DNA from: Piscirickettsiaceae bacterium
Lineage (GTDB): Bacteria; Pseudomonadota; Gammaproteobacteria; Nitrosococcales; Methylophagaceae
Assembly (NCBI GenBank): GCA_024685995.1
Contig: JAIBDY010000006.1
Location: forward strand, 1 to 64,000
Reading direction: 5' to 3'
Length of the DNA: 64,000 bases
Positions 10,212-21,221 of this stretch are shown piece after piece. Made by a program: the position numbers and the translations under genes. Positions within the stretch are counted from its first letter, which is position 1. The number at the start of each line of letters is the position of its first letter. The notes below the pieces were generated by a model. It did no database searches and was not told the origin of the DNA. It saw only the letters and a list, made by a program, of their open reading frames with translations.

Positions 10212-12715
10212 TGAAAAGTTTAGCTAAATTGATGGGCAACCCAAGTATTGCGGTTTTAGTCATACTCCTGAGTTGTGTATCAATATTGGCCGGTTTTATA
10301 TGGCAACACCAATACGTCATTAGTCAACAACAACAATCTGATGAGGACAAACACAAACATATCGCGCAAATGATCCATGCCGCGGCTGAAAGTAAAGTCA
10401 GTTTATTACAACAACAAATGGCTGCGATCGCGCAATCGCCGCAATTAGCGACTATCATTCTAAAAAGGGACCTGCGTTTAATTGCTTCGAAACAACGGGC
10501 TCTAGCGCGCCTGTTTTCGGGTGTAAAACAAGCCTGTTTGATTGCTGCGATCGTCGATGAGCCCGACCCCGATGCGTGTATCCCTATCACTTTTGCGACT
10601 TTGGAGAGTCTCCGTCAAGCCAAACAAGACGGCCAAGCATCCGTTGCTGTTATGCAACCAGGGTCTACGGATAGTTATTTATTAATGACGCAAAGCATTC
10701 ACGATAACCTAGATCAGGTTGTTGGGGTGCTGGCGGTTACGCTGGATATGCATATCGTCAGGCAACTATTACCAGCCCAATTTGGCATAGAAGGGTATGT
10801 CGAGTTACAGCAAGGGACGCAAGGTGTCACCGCCCTGGCAATGCAAGGTAGTCAACAATGGCGGCAAGGTCCTGCTTTGTATCAACAAGCGATAGCGAAA
10901 AGCCATTGGCGTATTGCATATTGGCCTGCTAAGGCACCGGAAAATAAGTCGTATTTGATAGTCGCGGGTGTCGTGCTGGCACTGGTAGTACTGTTGTGGT
11001 TATTCAGAGAGCACGGGCAGCGTTATATTTTGAGACAAGATATTGCAACGTTAAGAGTACAGCTTAGAGACTTAAGTGAGAATCAGTTAAAAGCCACATA
11101 TCCTACAATCACATCAGAACTGGATGATGTTGTAGCGGATATTCAAAGGTTGGCGCATACTTTTTCTGGTAAGAAACCAGCGGGAGAAAAACAGACAGAC
11201 GCAGCAGAACAGACGCAAAATCAAGCAGAACAACCACTTGCAACCAACCCTGCGTTAGCCATTGAAACACCGGTAGTAAGCGGATTATCCACCGAGGGTT
11301 CCTCAATAAGATTAGTCGACGATGCGGACACATCGGTTGAACTCACACCAAGCATTTTTAAAGCCTACGATATTCGTGGCATCGTGGGTGAAACAATCGA
11401 TGAACAAACATTTAGAACGATAGGACAAGCGATCGGTAGCGAAGCCTTGGATCAAGGACAATCCCGTTTGATTGTCGGCCGAGATGGCAGATTATCGAGC
11501 GAAAGTTTAAGTATCGCATTGATAGAAGGTATTTTGACCAGTGGGTGCGAAGTGGTCGATATTGGCCAAGTGCCGACGCCGGTACTCAATTTTGCTTGTG
11601 AACATCTACACACGGCATCGGGTGTGATGGTAACGGCGAGCCATAACCCAGCACACTACAACGGTTTGAAAATTGTCATTGGCGATAAACCAATCTTTGG
11701 GGCCAAGCTCCAACAATTGTACCAACGTATTTTACAAGGCAACTTGCATACAGGCGAGGCCAATCTGAACACGGCTGACCTGATCGATGACTATATCGCG
11801 CAAGTGGCGAGCAATATTCATTTGACGCGACCACTTAAAGTCGTTGTCGATTGTGGTAACGGTGCCGGCGGGTTAGTTGCCCCTAAATTGCTCACTGCCT
11901 TAGGCTGCGAAGTGATCGCTCTTTATTGTGATGTTGATGGTACATTTCCGAATCATCACCCTAATCCGAGTGATCCCGCTAACTTACAAGATTTGATTTT
12001 GGCTGTACGCCGTTCTGGCGCTGAATTAGGCCTAGCGTTTGATGGTGATGGAGATCGCCTTGGTGTTGTCGACTTAGAAGGGAATATTATTTGGGCTGAT
12101 CGTCTTATGATCATGTTTGCGCAAGATATTTTATCGAGATCGCCAGGCGCGCTAGTCATTTATGATGTTAAATGTACCAGTTTATTAGGCGATGCGATTT
12201 TAGGGGCTGGAGGCGAAGCGTTGATGTCACCGTCGGGCTATGCCGTGATAAGAGATAAAGTGGCAGAAACGGGCGCGTTATTAGCCGGTGAAATGAGTGG
12301 TCATATCTTCTTCAAAGATCGGTGGTTTGGTTTTGATGATGCCCTCTATACCGCTTGTCGACTATTAGAACTATTGGCGAGAGACCCCCTAGAACGGTCT
12401 TCTACGGACGTTTTCTCCGCTATCCCGGATAGAGAAAGTACTCCCGAAATCATTGTAGACATGGCCGAGCTTGAAAGTCGGAAGTTTATTCAACAATTTG
12501 CAGCTGAAGCTAGTTTCCCAGGCGCCAAAGTCGTGACAATTGATGGCGTGAGAGCGGACTTTCCTACTGGCTGGGGCTTGGTCAGAGCATCTAATACGGT
12601 ACCGGGACTGATTCTGCGTTTCGAAGCCGAAACACAAGAAAGCCTACAAGAGATTCAACAACAATTTAAGCAGCAGATGCTGCAGGTCAAACCGACCATC
12701 ACTTTGCTTTTTTAA
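10211..12715 (+). CDS. algC: Phosphomannomutase/phosphoglucomutase AlgC with membrane-anchored N-terminal domain
   Basis: 834-residue protein, about 370 residues longer than a soluble AlgC. The C-terminal part (about 380-834) is an alpha-D-phosphohexomutase interconverting hexose-6-phosphates and hexose-1-phosphates for polysaccharide and lipopolysaccharide precursors. It has the catalytic phosphoserine in TASHNP (S477), the metal loop DGDGD (611-615) and the sugar loop GEMSGH. The N-terminal part has a membrane segment at about 13-31, an extracytoplasmic domain of about 215 residues, a second segment at about 248-266, then a Gln/Ala-rich linker. The extracytoplasmic domain resembles a CHASE/Cache-type sensor fold only loosely. 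The start overlaps the dut stop. Extended AlgC forms are known from pseudomonads. Confidence 0.93.
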   Translation: MKSLAKLMGNPSIAVLVILLSCVSILAGFIWQHQYVISQQQQSDEDKHKHIAQMIHAAAESKVSLLQQQMAAIAQSPQLATIILKRDLRLIASKQRALARLFSGVKQACLIAAIVDEPDPDACIPITFATLESLRQAKQDGQASVAVMQPGSTDSYLLMTQSIHDNLDQVVGVLAVTLDMHIVRQLLPAQFGIEGYVELQQGTQGVTALAMQGSQQWRQGPALYQQAIAKSHWRIAYWPAKAPENKSYLIVAGVVLALVVLLWLFREHGQRYILRQDIATLRVQLRDLSENQLKATYPTITSELDDVVADIQRLAHTFSGKKPAGEKQTDAAEQTQNQAEQPLATNPALAIETPVVSGLSTEGSSIRLVDDADTSVELTPSIFKAYDIRGIVGETIDEQTFRTIGQAIGSEALDQGQSRLIVGRDGRLSSESLSIALIEGILTSGCEVVDIGQVPTPVLNFACEHLHTASGVMVTASHNPAHYNGLKIVIGDKPIFGAKLQQLYQRILQGNLHTGEANLNTADLIDDYIAQVASNIHLTRPLKVVVDCGNGAGGLVAPKLLTALGCEVIALYCDVDGTFPNHHPNPSDPANLQDLILAVRRSGAELGLAFDGDGDRLGVVDLEGNIIWADRLMIMFAQDILSRSPGALVIYDVKCTSLLGDAILGAGGEALMSPSGYAVIRDKVAETGALLAGEMSGHIFFKDRWFGFDDALYTACRLLELLARDPLERSSTDVFSAIPDRESTPEIIVDMAELESRKFIQQFAAEASFPGAKVVTIDGVRADFPTGWGLVRASNTVPGLILRFEAETQESLQEIQQQFKQQMLQVKPTITLLF

Positions 12716-13633
<918 letters not shown>

Positions 13634-14251
13634 ATGAATGTCGAAGAAAAACCAACACGGGCAGAAGTAAAGAAGTCACGCCGACAAGCTATTCTTGAAA
13701 GTCTAGCGACCGAGTTAGAGCGCAACCCAGGGGAGCGTATCACGACTGCACAGTTGGCAAAAAGCCTCGGCGTGTCAGAGGCGGCACTTTATCGCCACTT
13801 TCCTAGTAAAGCTAGGATGTTTGAAGGCTTAATCGAGTTTGCGGAAGATACTATATTTAGTTTAATTAACCGAATTTTGCAACAAGAAGCCAATGCCGTC
13901 GCACGCTGTGAAAAGATGATTACTCTGATGTTGCAGTTTAGTGCCAAAAATCCTGGAATCAGCAGTATCTTAGTGGGCACAGCCCTGACGGGGGAAACAG
14001 AGCGCTTAAGGCAGCGCGTGAATCAATTTTTTGAGCGCCTAGAAACACAGTTTAGGCAAGTATTACGTGAAAAGGAATTAACGTTAACGCAAGCAGGGGG
14101 ACGGCCAGTTAATGAAACGGCAAACTTATTGCTAACGATAGTCGAAGGTCATATTCAACAATATGTTCGAAGTGGCTTTCGTCAGTCGCCATTAGCGGTA
14201 TGGGAAAAGCAATGGCAATTATTAGCACCGTCTTTAAAGGCTTATTTATGA
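13634..14251 (+). CDS. slmA: Nucleoid occlusion factor SlmA (TetR family)
   Basis: 205-residue TetR-family DNA-binding protein that, in E. coli, binds chromosomal sites and blocks FtsZ ring assembly over the nucleoid. The N-terminal helix-turn-helix reads TTAQLAKSLGVSEAALYRHF followed by PSKARMF, nearly identical to SlmA, and the C-terminal part keeps QRVNQFFERLETQFRQVLRE. It starts immediately after the argB stop and ends in an ATGA overlap with the next gene, so it is probably the fifth or sixth gene of the coaBC operon. Confidence 0.93.
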   Translation: MNVEEKPTRAEVKKSRRQAILESLATELERNPGERITTAQLAKSLGVSEAALYRHFPSKARMFEGLIEFAEDTIFSLINRILQQEANAVARCEKMITLMLQFSAKNPGISSILVGTALTGETERLRQRVNQFFERLETQFRQVLREKELTLTQAGGRPVNETANLLLTIVEGHIQQYVRSGFRQSPLAVWEKQWQLLAPSLKAYL

Positions 14252-14697
14252 TTAATGTGGTCGTGATTAGTAACAATCCAACGCAGGATCTGGGGCGTTT
14301 ATCACAAAACGAGGATATGCAAATAGCTAAAGTCTTGCCGACAACATTAGAAGATATTATTGAACAAGTCGGCGATCAGCAGCCTGACATTATTATTATC
14401 GCTGACAGTACGCCTAGAGGTAGCCGTGATAAGCTTTGCCACTTTTTGGGAAAACATTACCACCAGACGCGTAATCTGGTTTTAACAGAATTGACACCGA
14501 CCTTTGAAATGTTAGAGAACTCTGGCTTCAGAGCGCGTGGCTATATCACGCCCGATCAGCACAAATCTTTAGCGAAAGCCGTCAGAGTGGTATTCGATGG
14601 CGAAGCATGGCTACCACGTAGCCTAGTGACCGAAATGTTAGATCGCTTTACAAATTCATTCTTAAGTACCGACAACACACCTGGACTCTCTCACTAA
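14248..14697 (+). CDS. Orphan receiver-like protein lacking a DNA-binding domain
   Basis: 149-residue protein starting at ATG 14248 within the slmA stop (ATGA). It resembles the N-terminal regulatory part of LuxR/CsgD-type response regulators: an alternating beta/alpha pattern, a DIIIIADS strand at the usual phosphorylation position, and a GEAWLPRSLVTEML segment typical of the linker just before a LuxR helix-turn-helix. No helix-turn-helix follows: the frame stops at 14697, and the next 200 bases in any frame do not encode one. It is either a truncated regulator or a single-domain protein. The function is unknown; it sits between slmA and the flgB promoter. Confidence 0.6.
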   Translation: MINVVVISNNPTQDLGRLSQNEDMQIAKVLPTTLEDIIEQVGDQQPDIIIIADSTPRGSRDKLCHFLGKHYHQTRNLVLTELTPTFEMLENSGFRARGYITPDQHKSLAKAVRVVFDGEAWLPRSLVTEMLDRFTNSFLSTDNTPGLSH

Positions 14698-14855
14698 GCC
14701 GTTTAACGGCAACATCGTTGCTGATTCTTGGGTAAACATAGGCGAGAGTCAACGCTGTCTATGCAGCAAGTCAAAAAGTGGAAAATCTTGCCGCTTTTGT
14801 TCTGACACCCTTGTCGTTATTTTGTAACATATTGAATATTATCAATTAATTTTTA

Positions 14856-14870
14856 TGGCATACTCCATGC
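14856..14870 (+). promoter_or_regulatory. Sigma-54 promoter of the flgB operon
   Basis: TGGCATACTCCATGC carries the invariant GG (14857-14858) and GC (14869-14870) with exactly 10 bases between. The predicted transcription start is about 14882, 28 bases before the flgB ATG. FlrC-type activation is expected from knowledge of polar flagellar systems. Confidence 0.8.
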
Positions 14871-14909
14871 TTAACTTTATCGTAATTCAGATTAAAGTTG
14901 GAGTTAACT

Positions 14910-15305
14910 ATGCCGATAAACTTTGATTCCGCCCTTGGAATCCATCCAGATGCCCTGCGAGTTCGTTCGCAGCGCGCAGAGCTATTGGCTTCAAACCTCA
15001 CTAATGCCGACACGCCTGGTTATAAAGCACGGGACATTGATTTTCAATCTGCCTTAAAAATGGCCAATGGTGAGATGGGCACGATGAAAACGTCGCATCA
15101 AAATCATATCCAGCCGACCGGGACTCACGTCTCCTCACCAATGGTTCAATATCGGACAACGCTGCAAGACTCCTTAGATGGTAATACCGTTGATGAGCAA
15201 ATTGAACAAGCACAATTTATGCAGAATTCAATCCAATACCAAGCCAGTCTAGAGTTTCTAGGCGGTAAATTTAATGGCCTGCTGAAGGCAATCAGAGGAG
15301 AGTAA
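14910..15305 (+). CDS. flgB: Flagellar basal-body rod protein FlgB
   Basis: 131-residue proximal rod protein. It has the N-terminal SNLTNADTPGYKARDIDF motif of the rod/hook/filament family and a C-terminal helix (QIEQAQFMQNSIQYQASLEF) for coiled-coil packing. The ATG at 14910 is preceded by GGAG at 14900-14903; an upstream TTG at 14898 would overlap that ribosome binding site, so it is rejected. First gene of flgBCDEFGHIJKL, downstream of a sigma-54 promoter. Confidence 0.97.
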   Translation: MPINFDSALGIHPDALRVRSQRAELLASNLTNADTPGYKARDIDFQSALKMANGEMGTMKTSHQNHIQPTGTHVSSPMVQYRTTLQDSLDGNTVDEQIEQAQFMQNSIQYQASLEFLGGKFNGLLKAIRGE

Positions 15306-15311
15306 TGACCG

Positions 15312-15725
15312 ATGTCTTTATTTAATATTTTTGATATTGCCAGTAGTGGGATGAGTGCGCAATCCGTCAGGTTGAATACAACTGCCAGCAACCTAGCCAA
15401 TGCAGATAGTGTCGGTTCGAGTCAGGATGCGGTTTATCGTGCTCGTCAACCCGTGTTTGCAACGGTGTTAGACGATGCCAAGCGGGGATTTGCTGTGGGA
15501 GGAGTCGAAGTGAAAGCGATTGTTGAAACCCAAACCGCTGGCAGAGAAGAATATAACCCCAATCATCCCATGGCCAACGAGAAAGGGTACGTTTATCACT
15601 CAAATGTCGATCCCATGTCAGAAATGGCCAATATGATGTCGGCATCACGTTCCTACCAAAACAATGTTGAAGTGGCGAATACGTCTAAGCAGTTATTACT
15701 GCAAACATTGCAGTTAGGTAAGTAG
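15312..15725 (+). CDS. flgC: Flagellar basal-body rod protein FlgC
   Basis: 137-residue proximal rod protein. The N-terminal IASSGMSAQSVRLNTTASNLA motif region is followed by a HPMANEKGYVY loop and a C-terminal SASRSYQNNVEVANTSKQLL helix, all diagnostic of FlgC. It begins 6 bases after flgB, with AGGAGAG as the ribosome binding site upstream. Length is typical for the family. Confidence 0.97.
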   Translation: MSLFNIFDIASSGMSAQSVRLNTTASNLANADSVGSSQDAVYRARQPVFATVLDDAKRGFAVGGVEVKAIVETQTAGREEYNPNHPMANEKGYVYHSNVDPMSEMANMMSASRSYQNNVEVANTSKQLLLQTLQLGK

Positions 15726-15742
15726 GGTTTAAGGAGTAAGTA

Positions 15743-16420
15743 ATGGCAATAAATGGTGTTAGTGACAATTCATTCTCGTTTTTAAACGGATCACAATCGA
15801 CATCGAACGCTGACAAAGATGATGGCAAATTAGCCACCGAAGATTTCTTGGCACTGATGACAACACAATTACGAAACCAAGATCCACTCAAACCAATGGA
15901 AAGTGGTGACTTTTTAGGTCAAATTGCCTCGTTCAGTACCGTCAGTGGGATCGGTGATTTGAATAGTTCTTTTGAAGGCTTTGCGCAGTCAATGCAATCT
16001 GATCAAGCGCTACGCGGCTCAGCTTTAGTTGGCCGATCGGTATTAGTACCGTCATCATTAGGCAATTTGACGGCCGAGGGCAGCATCAAAGGTCAAATCA
16101 ATGTGGCTGAACCGGTGACGGATCTGAAGGTACAAATTTACTCTGAAAGAGGCGTGCCAGTGAGAACCATCAATATGGGAGCTGCATCTGGTTACACCAA
16201 TTTCAGCTGGGATGGCTTTGACGCGGATGGCCAAGCATTACCAACGGGTGTCTATCAATATCAAGCATCGGGAACCGTTGCTGGTAGCAATACCGTGTTT
16301 GCAACGGCAACAGTAGCCAAAGTCGATAGCGTCTTAGTGGGTAATGGCAGTCAAGGATTAACGATTAATTTAGCGGGCATTGGCGCTGTCCCTTTTAGCG
16401 AAGTACAAGAAATTATCTAA
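15743..16420 (+). CDS. flgD: Flagellar hook assembly scaffold FlgD
   Basis: 225-residue hook cap that guides FlgE polymerisation and is discarded after hook completion. The N-terminal part has the secretion region and the conserved FLALMTTQLRNQDPLKPMES motif; the C-terminal half holds the FlgD Ig-like and Tudor-like domains with FSWDGFDADGQALPTGVYQY. AAGGAG precedes the start by 6 bases. It lies between flgC and flgE, as in other species. Confidence 0.97.
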   Translation: MAINGVSDNSFSFLNGSQSTSNADKDDGKLATEDFLALMTTQLRNQDPLKPMESGDFLGQIASFSTVSGIGDLNSSFEGFAQSMQSDQALRGSALVGRSVLVPSSLGNLTAEGSIKGQINVAEPVTDLKVQIYSERGVPVRTINMGAASGYTNFSWDGFDADGQALPTGVYQYQASGTVAGSNTVFATATVAKVDSVLVGNGSQGLTINLAGIGAVPFSEVQEII

Positions 16421-16431
16421 GGAGAATTCAA

Positions 16432-17709
16432 ATGTCTTTTAATACAGCATTAAGTGGTTTAAACGCGGCGTCTGCTGACTTAAACGTAAAATCTAATAAT
16501 ATCGCGAATGTCAATACGACAGGTTTTAAAGAGTCGCATGCAGAGTTCGCAGATGTCTTTGCTGTGTCAGCTTTTGGTAGTAGTGATACTGCCATTGGTA
16601 ATGGTACCGTTTTAAATAATGTTGCCCAGCAATTTGAGCAAGGTAATTTAGAATTCACAGACAATGCCTTAGACTTAGGGATTAGTGGTCAAGGTTTCTT
16701 CGCATTAGCGCCAAATCAAACCAGCAACGAAGTGGTTTATACGCGTGCGGGGGCTTTCAATGTCGATAGTGACGGCTTTGTAGTCAATAGTGCGGGCCAA
16801 TTTTTACGTACCTTCCCTGTTAACGCGGATGGCACAGTGTCATCGACCAGTATTTCAAGTACAACAACATTGCAATTACCCAGCACAGCCGGTACGCCAC
16901 AAGCGACGAGCGAGATTGCACTCTCCACAAACTTACCGTCTACGGCATCCGCATTAACGGGCGCGATAGATCCTACCGATTCGACAAGTTACACCAATTC
17001 AACATCGGTGACGATGTATGACTCTTTGGGTAATGAGCATATTGTCACGCTGTATTATCAAAAAACAACCACGGCTAATGAATGGGATGTCGAAGCGTAT
17101 ATTGCTGGCGAAGATATTATTCCTGCTACCAATACCGCACCCGTACAATTAGGGACAACACAAACCCTCACATTTGATCCTACGACAGGGGGGTCATTGG
17201 CTGCCGCAAGTACAACGTCACTGACATTTAATATTACCGGGACAGAATATGTCAGCGGTGCAGCAGCACAAACCGCCACCATAGATTTCACGAGCTCAAC
17301 GCAGAACTCTGGGGCATTTAATGTATTGGCTTTATCGCAAGATGGTTTTCCAACAGGTCGGTTGAGCGGTTTAGATATCAGTGATGATGGTTTGGTGAGG
17401 GCGACCTTCACCAATGGTCAAGCAACACCATTAGGCAAAATTGCATTGGCCAATTTTGCAAACCCACAAGGGTTAAAACAAATTGGGAATACCTCATGGG
17501 TTGAAACCCTAGATTCTGGGCAAGTACTAGCGGGTGAAGCGGGTACTGGGGTACTTGGTCTAGTTCAGTCTGGCGCATTGGAAGCATCCAATGTCGATTT
17601 GACGGCAGAGCTAGTAGGGTTGATTACGGCGCAACGTAATTTCCAAGCGAACTCAAAAGCAATTGAGACCAATAATGCCATTACACAGACCATTATTAAC
17701 TTACGTTAA
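16432..17709 (+). CDS. flgE: Flagellar hook protein FlgE
   Basis: 425-residue hook subunit. The N-terminal ALSGLNAASADLNVKSNNIA and NVNTTGFK motifs, the central hook-specific domains (about 150-340, threonine/serine rich) and the C-terminal SNVDLTAELVGLITAQRNFQ motif are all present. It follows flgD after 11 bases with AAGGAG as ribosome binding site. Its C-terminus matches the general hook/rod D0 pattern shared by flgF and flgG. Confidence 0.97.
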   Translation: MSFNTALSGLNAASADLNVKSNNIANVNTTGFKESHAEFADVFAVSAFGSSDTAIGNGTVLNNVAQQFEQGNLEFTDNALDLGISGQGFFALAPNQTSNEVVYTRAGAFNVDSDGFVVNSAGQFLRTFPVNADGTVSSTSISSTTTLQLPSTAGTPQATSEIALSTNLPSTASALTGAIDPTDSTSYTNSTSVTMYDSLGNEHIVTLYYQKTTTANEWDVEAYIAGEDIIPATNTAPVQLGTTQTLTFDPTTGGSLAAASTTSLTFNITGTEYVSGAAAQTATIDFTSSTQNSGAFNVLALSQDGFPTGRLSGLDISDDGLVRATFTNGQATPLGKIALANFANPQGLKQIGNTSWVETLDSGQVLAGEAGTGVLGLVQSGALEASNVDLTAELVGLITAQRNFQANSKAIETNNAITQTIINLR

Positions 17710-17767
17710 ATGACGGTTTTTAATTCTGTCAGGGTATCGCTGGTACTGGCTATAGGAGGACGATGCG

Positions 17768-18511
17768 ATGGATAAAATGCTTTATATTTCGATGAGCACA
17801 GCACAGCAGACCATGCGGTCGCAGGCGGTGAATACGAATAATTTAGCCAACATCAATACCACAGGGTTTCGGGCTGATTTCGAACAGTTTCGAAGTGTTC
17901 CAGTATTAGGGGAGGGCTTAGCCAGCCGTGTGTATTCTACTAGTGAACGTGCCGCAACCAACTTTGATCAAGGTACCATCCAGTCAACCGGACGGGAACT
18001 GGATATTTCAATCCAAGGTGAAGGCTTTATCGCTGTACAAGGCAACGATGGGCGAGAAGGCTATACCCGAGCAGGAGATTTGCACATTACCCCATCGGGT
18101 CAGTTAACAACGGGTACCGGCTTGGTGGTGCTAGGAGAGGGTGGCCCAATATCGATTCCAGCGGCAGAAAAAGTAGAAATAGGCTCAGACGGTACAATAT
18201 CAATACGTCCTTTAGGGGCGAGTGCCAGTGCCTTGGCGCAGCTGGACCGCATTAAGTTGGTTAAACCAGAGTTGAACCAAATTCAAAAAGACGCTGATGG
18301 TTTGATACGTCAAGTTGACGGAAATGATGCGCCTATCGATGCGACGGTCACCGTCGCTTCTGGGACCCTTGAAACGAGTAATGTCAACGCCGTAGGCGCT
18401 TTAGTCAAAATGATAACCTTGCAGCGCCAATACGAGATGCAAGTCAAAATGATGGCGACAGCGCAGGAAAACAGCACATCATCGGCACGGTTGTTGCAGC
18501 TAGGAAGTTAA
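17768..18511 (+). CDS. flgF: Flagellar basal-body rod protein FlgF
   Basis: 247-residue proximal rod subunit. Rod-family motifs flank the protein: NTNNLANINTTGFRADFEQF near the N-terminus and LETSNVNAVGALVKMITLQR near the C-terminus. It is preceded by AGGAGG at the proper distance. The 58-base gap after flgE holds no recognisable promoter, so read-through from flgB is likely. Confidence 0.96.
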   Translation: MDKMLYISMSTAQQTMRSQAVNTNNLANINTTGFRADFEQFRSVPVLGEGLASRVYSTSERAATNFDQGTIQSTGRELDISIQGEGFIAVQGNDGREGYTRAGDLHITPSGQLTTGTGLVVLGEGGPISIPAAEKVEIGSDGTISIRPLGASASALAQLDRIKLVKPELNQIQKDADGLIRQVDGNDAPIDATVTVASGTLETSNVNAVGALVKMITLQRQYEMQVKMMATAQENSTSSARLLQLGS

Positions 18512-18589
18512 TACGGGCTGCACCGTCAATAAATTATCAACGCCGCTTTCACGAGCGATAGCACATCAATTTAAATTAGGAGGGAAGCC

Positions 18590-19375
18590 ATGAATCAAGC
18601 GTTATGGATTGCCAAAACAGGCCTCGATGCACAACAAACACGGATGACTGTGATTTCTAATAATCTGGCCAACGTCAATACCACTGGGTTTAAACAAGAC
18701 CGAGCGGTCTTTGAAGACTTGTTGTATCAAACGATTCGTCAACCTGGTGCGCAATCATCCACCAGTACACAATTGCCGTCAGGCTTGATGTTAGGTACAG
18801 GTGTGCGAACAGTGGCGACAGAAAAAAGTCATACGCAAGGCAATATTGTCTCGACAGGAAATGCCTTAGATATGGCGATTCAAGGTCGCGGCTTTTTTCA
18901 AATATTAAAACCCGAGGGTGATATTGCATATACCCGTGATGGTACCTTTCAAGTCGATTCAGATGGCCAAATCGTCATGTCGAATGGCTATCCATTAGAG
19001 CCTGCAATTACGATCCCAGATCAAACCTTAAGTATCACTGTTGGAAGCGACGGTACGGTGAGCGTTCTGCAGTCTGGCCAAACGTCGGCGACGATTGTGG
19101 GCAATATTCAATTTGCAGACTTCGTTAACCCAACAGGCTTACAACCGGTTGGGGAAAACTTATTCAAGGAAACCTCTGCCAGCGGTAGTGCGACGACAGC
19201 GACTCCCGGTACCAGTGGCACGGGCACTGTTATTGGGGGGGCTTTAGAAACTTCAAACGTCAATGTCGTGACTGAGCTCATTAGCATGATTGAAACACAA
19301 CGCGCCTATGAAATGAATTCAAAAGCAATTTCGACCGCAGACCAGATGCTGCAGTACGCCAATCAAAACCTATAG
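18590..19375 (+). CDS. flgG: Flagellar distal rod protein FlgG
   Basis: 261-residue distal rod subunit. It has the canonical N-terminal [39 protein letters not shown], the FlgG-specific [20 protein letters not shown] stretch and C-terminal [20 protein letters not shown]. The ribosome binding site is AGGAGG. The 78-base gap upstream contains no clear promoter. Confidence 0.97.
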   Translation: MNQALWIAKTGLDAQQTRMTVISNNLANVNTTGFKQDRAVFEDLLYQTIRQPGAQSSTSTQLPSGLMLGTGVRTVATEKSHTQGNIVSTGNALDMAIQGRGFFQILKPEGDIAYTRDGTFQVDSDGQIVMSNGYPLEPAITIPDQTLSITVGSDGTVSVLQSGQTSATIVGNIQFADFVNPTGLQPVGENLFKETSASGSATTATPGTSGTGTVIGGALETSNVNVVTELISMIETQRAYEMNSKAISTADQMLQYANQNL

Positions 19376-19403
19376 TGACAGTAAGGTCAGTATTAGGAGA
19401 ACA

Positions 19404-20114
19404 ATGATGAAAAATTTGATGCGGTTTATGCTGATATTTTGTGCCATCTTGCAAACAGCGTGTATGACGAATACCGCCAAACGAGATCCGGCTTATGCGG
19501 CTGTAAGGCCCATTGCTGTGCCTCAGCAAGAAAGTCATGATGGCACGATATTTAATGTCAGTAATAATATTTCATTATTTGAAGATTATCGTGCCCGCAG
19601 ACCCGGTGATATTTTGACGGTGCAGTTACAAGAACAAACTGATGCAGAAAAAGAAACCGAGACAACAATTAGCAAAAATAATAGCAACAGTATTGCCAAC
19701 CCCACTATTTTTGGTACGACGCCGCAGTTTAACCTACCAAGTCAATTGCCGTTAGCCAACACTAAGGATAATACATTGGCGTTTAATCTAGAATCAGATA
19801 GCGACTTTAGCGGTCAAGGTGATAGCGATCAAAGTAATAAATTAACGGGCAACATCAGCGTGTCTGTTGTGGAAGTGTTAGCAAATGGTAATTTAATGAT
19901 TCGTGGCGAAAAAATCATCACCATTAATCAAGGAAATGAATATATCCGAATTTCAGGAATGATCAATCCACGGGATATTGATGCTGACAATTCTATTTCG
20001 TCTAAACGGGTGGCAGATGCCCAAATTTCATACGTGGGTGATGGCCCGACAAATGATGCCAATGTAATGGGTTGGTTGAGTCGATTTTTCATTAGCGCTT
20101 TGATGCCATTCTAG
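19404..20114 (+). CDS. flgH: Flagellar L-ring lipoprotein FlgH
   Basis: 236-residue outer-membrane ring protein. The N-terminal lipoprotein signal ends at a lipobox-like LQTAC, so the mature chain would begin at that cysteine. The FlgH motifs [17 protein letters not shown] and [10 protein letters not shown] are present, with a [12 protein letters not shown] segment near the C-terminus. Two adjacent ATG codons (19404, 19407) follow AGGAG; the first is taken. The length is normal. Confidence 0.96.
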   Translation: MMKNLMRFMLIFCAILQTACMTNTAKRDPAYAAVRPIAVPQQESHDGTIFNVSNNISLFEDYRARRPGDILTVQLQEQTDAEKETETTISKNNSNSIANPTIFGTTPQFNLPSQLPLANTKDNTLAFNLESDSDFSGQGDSDQSNKLTGNISVSVVEVLANGNLMIRGEKIITINQGNEYIRISGMINPRDIDADNSISSKRVADAQISYVGDGPTNDANVMGWLSRFFISALMPF

Positions 20115-20124
20115 GAGTGATGAC

Positions 20125-21219
20125 ATGCATCTTCGAATCTTTTTAACCGCGTTGGCATTCTTATTCACAGCCAATATGGTTCACGCTGAGCGCGTGAAAG
20201 ATCTGGCTTCCATTGCAGGTGTTAGAAATAATCAACTAGTTGGTTTTGGCTTGGTCGTAGGGCTAAACGGTACTGGCGATAAAACGAAGTTTACGGGCCA
20301 GAGCTTACGGACGATGTTGCGCGAGCTAGGTGTGACATTACCACCGGGCGTCGATCCTGGCAGTAAAAATGTCGCAGCAGTATCGATACATGCAGACCTA
20401 CCGCCATTCGTGAAGCCTGGGCAGACGATTGATATCAGTGTGTCATCATTAGGCGATGCCAAGAGTTTACGTGGCGGCAGTTTACTGATGACACCATTGA
20501 AAGGTGCAGACGGTAATATTTATGCCATTGCACAAGGTAATTTAGTCGTTGGTGGCTTTGGTGCTGAAGCAGGGGATGGATCGAGAGTGACGGTGAATAT
20601 TCCCAGTGCTGGACGCGTCCCGAATGGCGCGACGGTTGAGCGAACAGTCCATAATGCCTTTAATGTAGGCGATCATATTATCCTGAACCTCCATCAACCC
20701 GATTTCACCACGGCAAGTCGCTTAACCGATGCCATTAATCATACCTTGGGCAAAGGATCTGCTCGTTCTATGGATGCGTCATCGATCAAAGTCAATGCGC
20801 CTCGTGATCCCAGTCAACGTGTTCCCTTTTTATCATTAGTTGAAAATTTACAATTGACGCCTGGTGAAGCAGCGGCAAGGATCGTGGTGAATTCACGTAC
20901 CGGCACGATCGTGATAGGTCAGCATGTACGCGTCAGCCCCGCGGCGGTCACGCATGGCAATTTATCTGTCACGATTTCTGCAAATGCTGAAGTCAGTCAA
21001 CCGAATGCTTTTTCAGAGGGTGAAACGGTCATTACCCCGAACTTTGATATTGAAATAGGCGAAGAAGACAGTCGGATGTTTGTCTTTAATCCCGGTATTT
21101 CTTTGGATGAGATTGTGCGTGCGGTCAATCAAGTTGGCGCCGCGCCGGGCGATTTGGTCGCAATTCTTGAGGCGCTGAAACAAGCGGGTGCTTTGCGTGC
21201 CGATTTGGTCATTATTTAA
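20125..21219 (+). CDS. flgI: Flagellar P-ring protein FlgI
   Basis: 364-residue periplasmic ring protein with a cleavable signal peptide (hydrophobic core followed by ...VHA near residue 21). Typical motifs: [20 protein letters not shown] at the mature N-terminus, GLNGTGDKT, and the [20 protein letters not shown] segment near the C-terminus. It assembles with FlgH as the rod bushing. It begins 10 bases after flgH, with AGGAG before the start. Confidence 0.97.
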   Translation: MHLRIFLTALAFLFTANMVHAERVKDLASIAGVRNNQLVGFGLVVGLNGTGDKTKFTGQSLRTMLRELGVTLPPGVDPGSKNVAAVSIHADLPPFVKPGQTIDISVSSLGDAKSLRGGSLLMTPLKGADGNIYAIAQGNLVVGGFGAEAGDGSRVTVNIPSAGRVPNGATVERTVHNAFNVGDHIILNLHQPDFTTASRLTDAINHTLGKGSARSMDASSIKVNAPRDPSQRVPFLSLVENLQLTPGEAAARIVVNSRTGTIVIGQHVRVSPAAVTHGNLSVTISANAEVSQPNAFSEGETVITPNFDIEIGEEDSRMFVFNPGISLDEIVRAVNQVGAAPGDLVAILEALKQAGALRADLVII

Positions 21220-21221
21220 TC

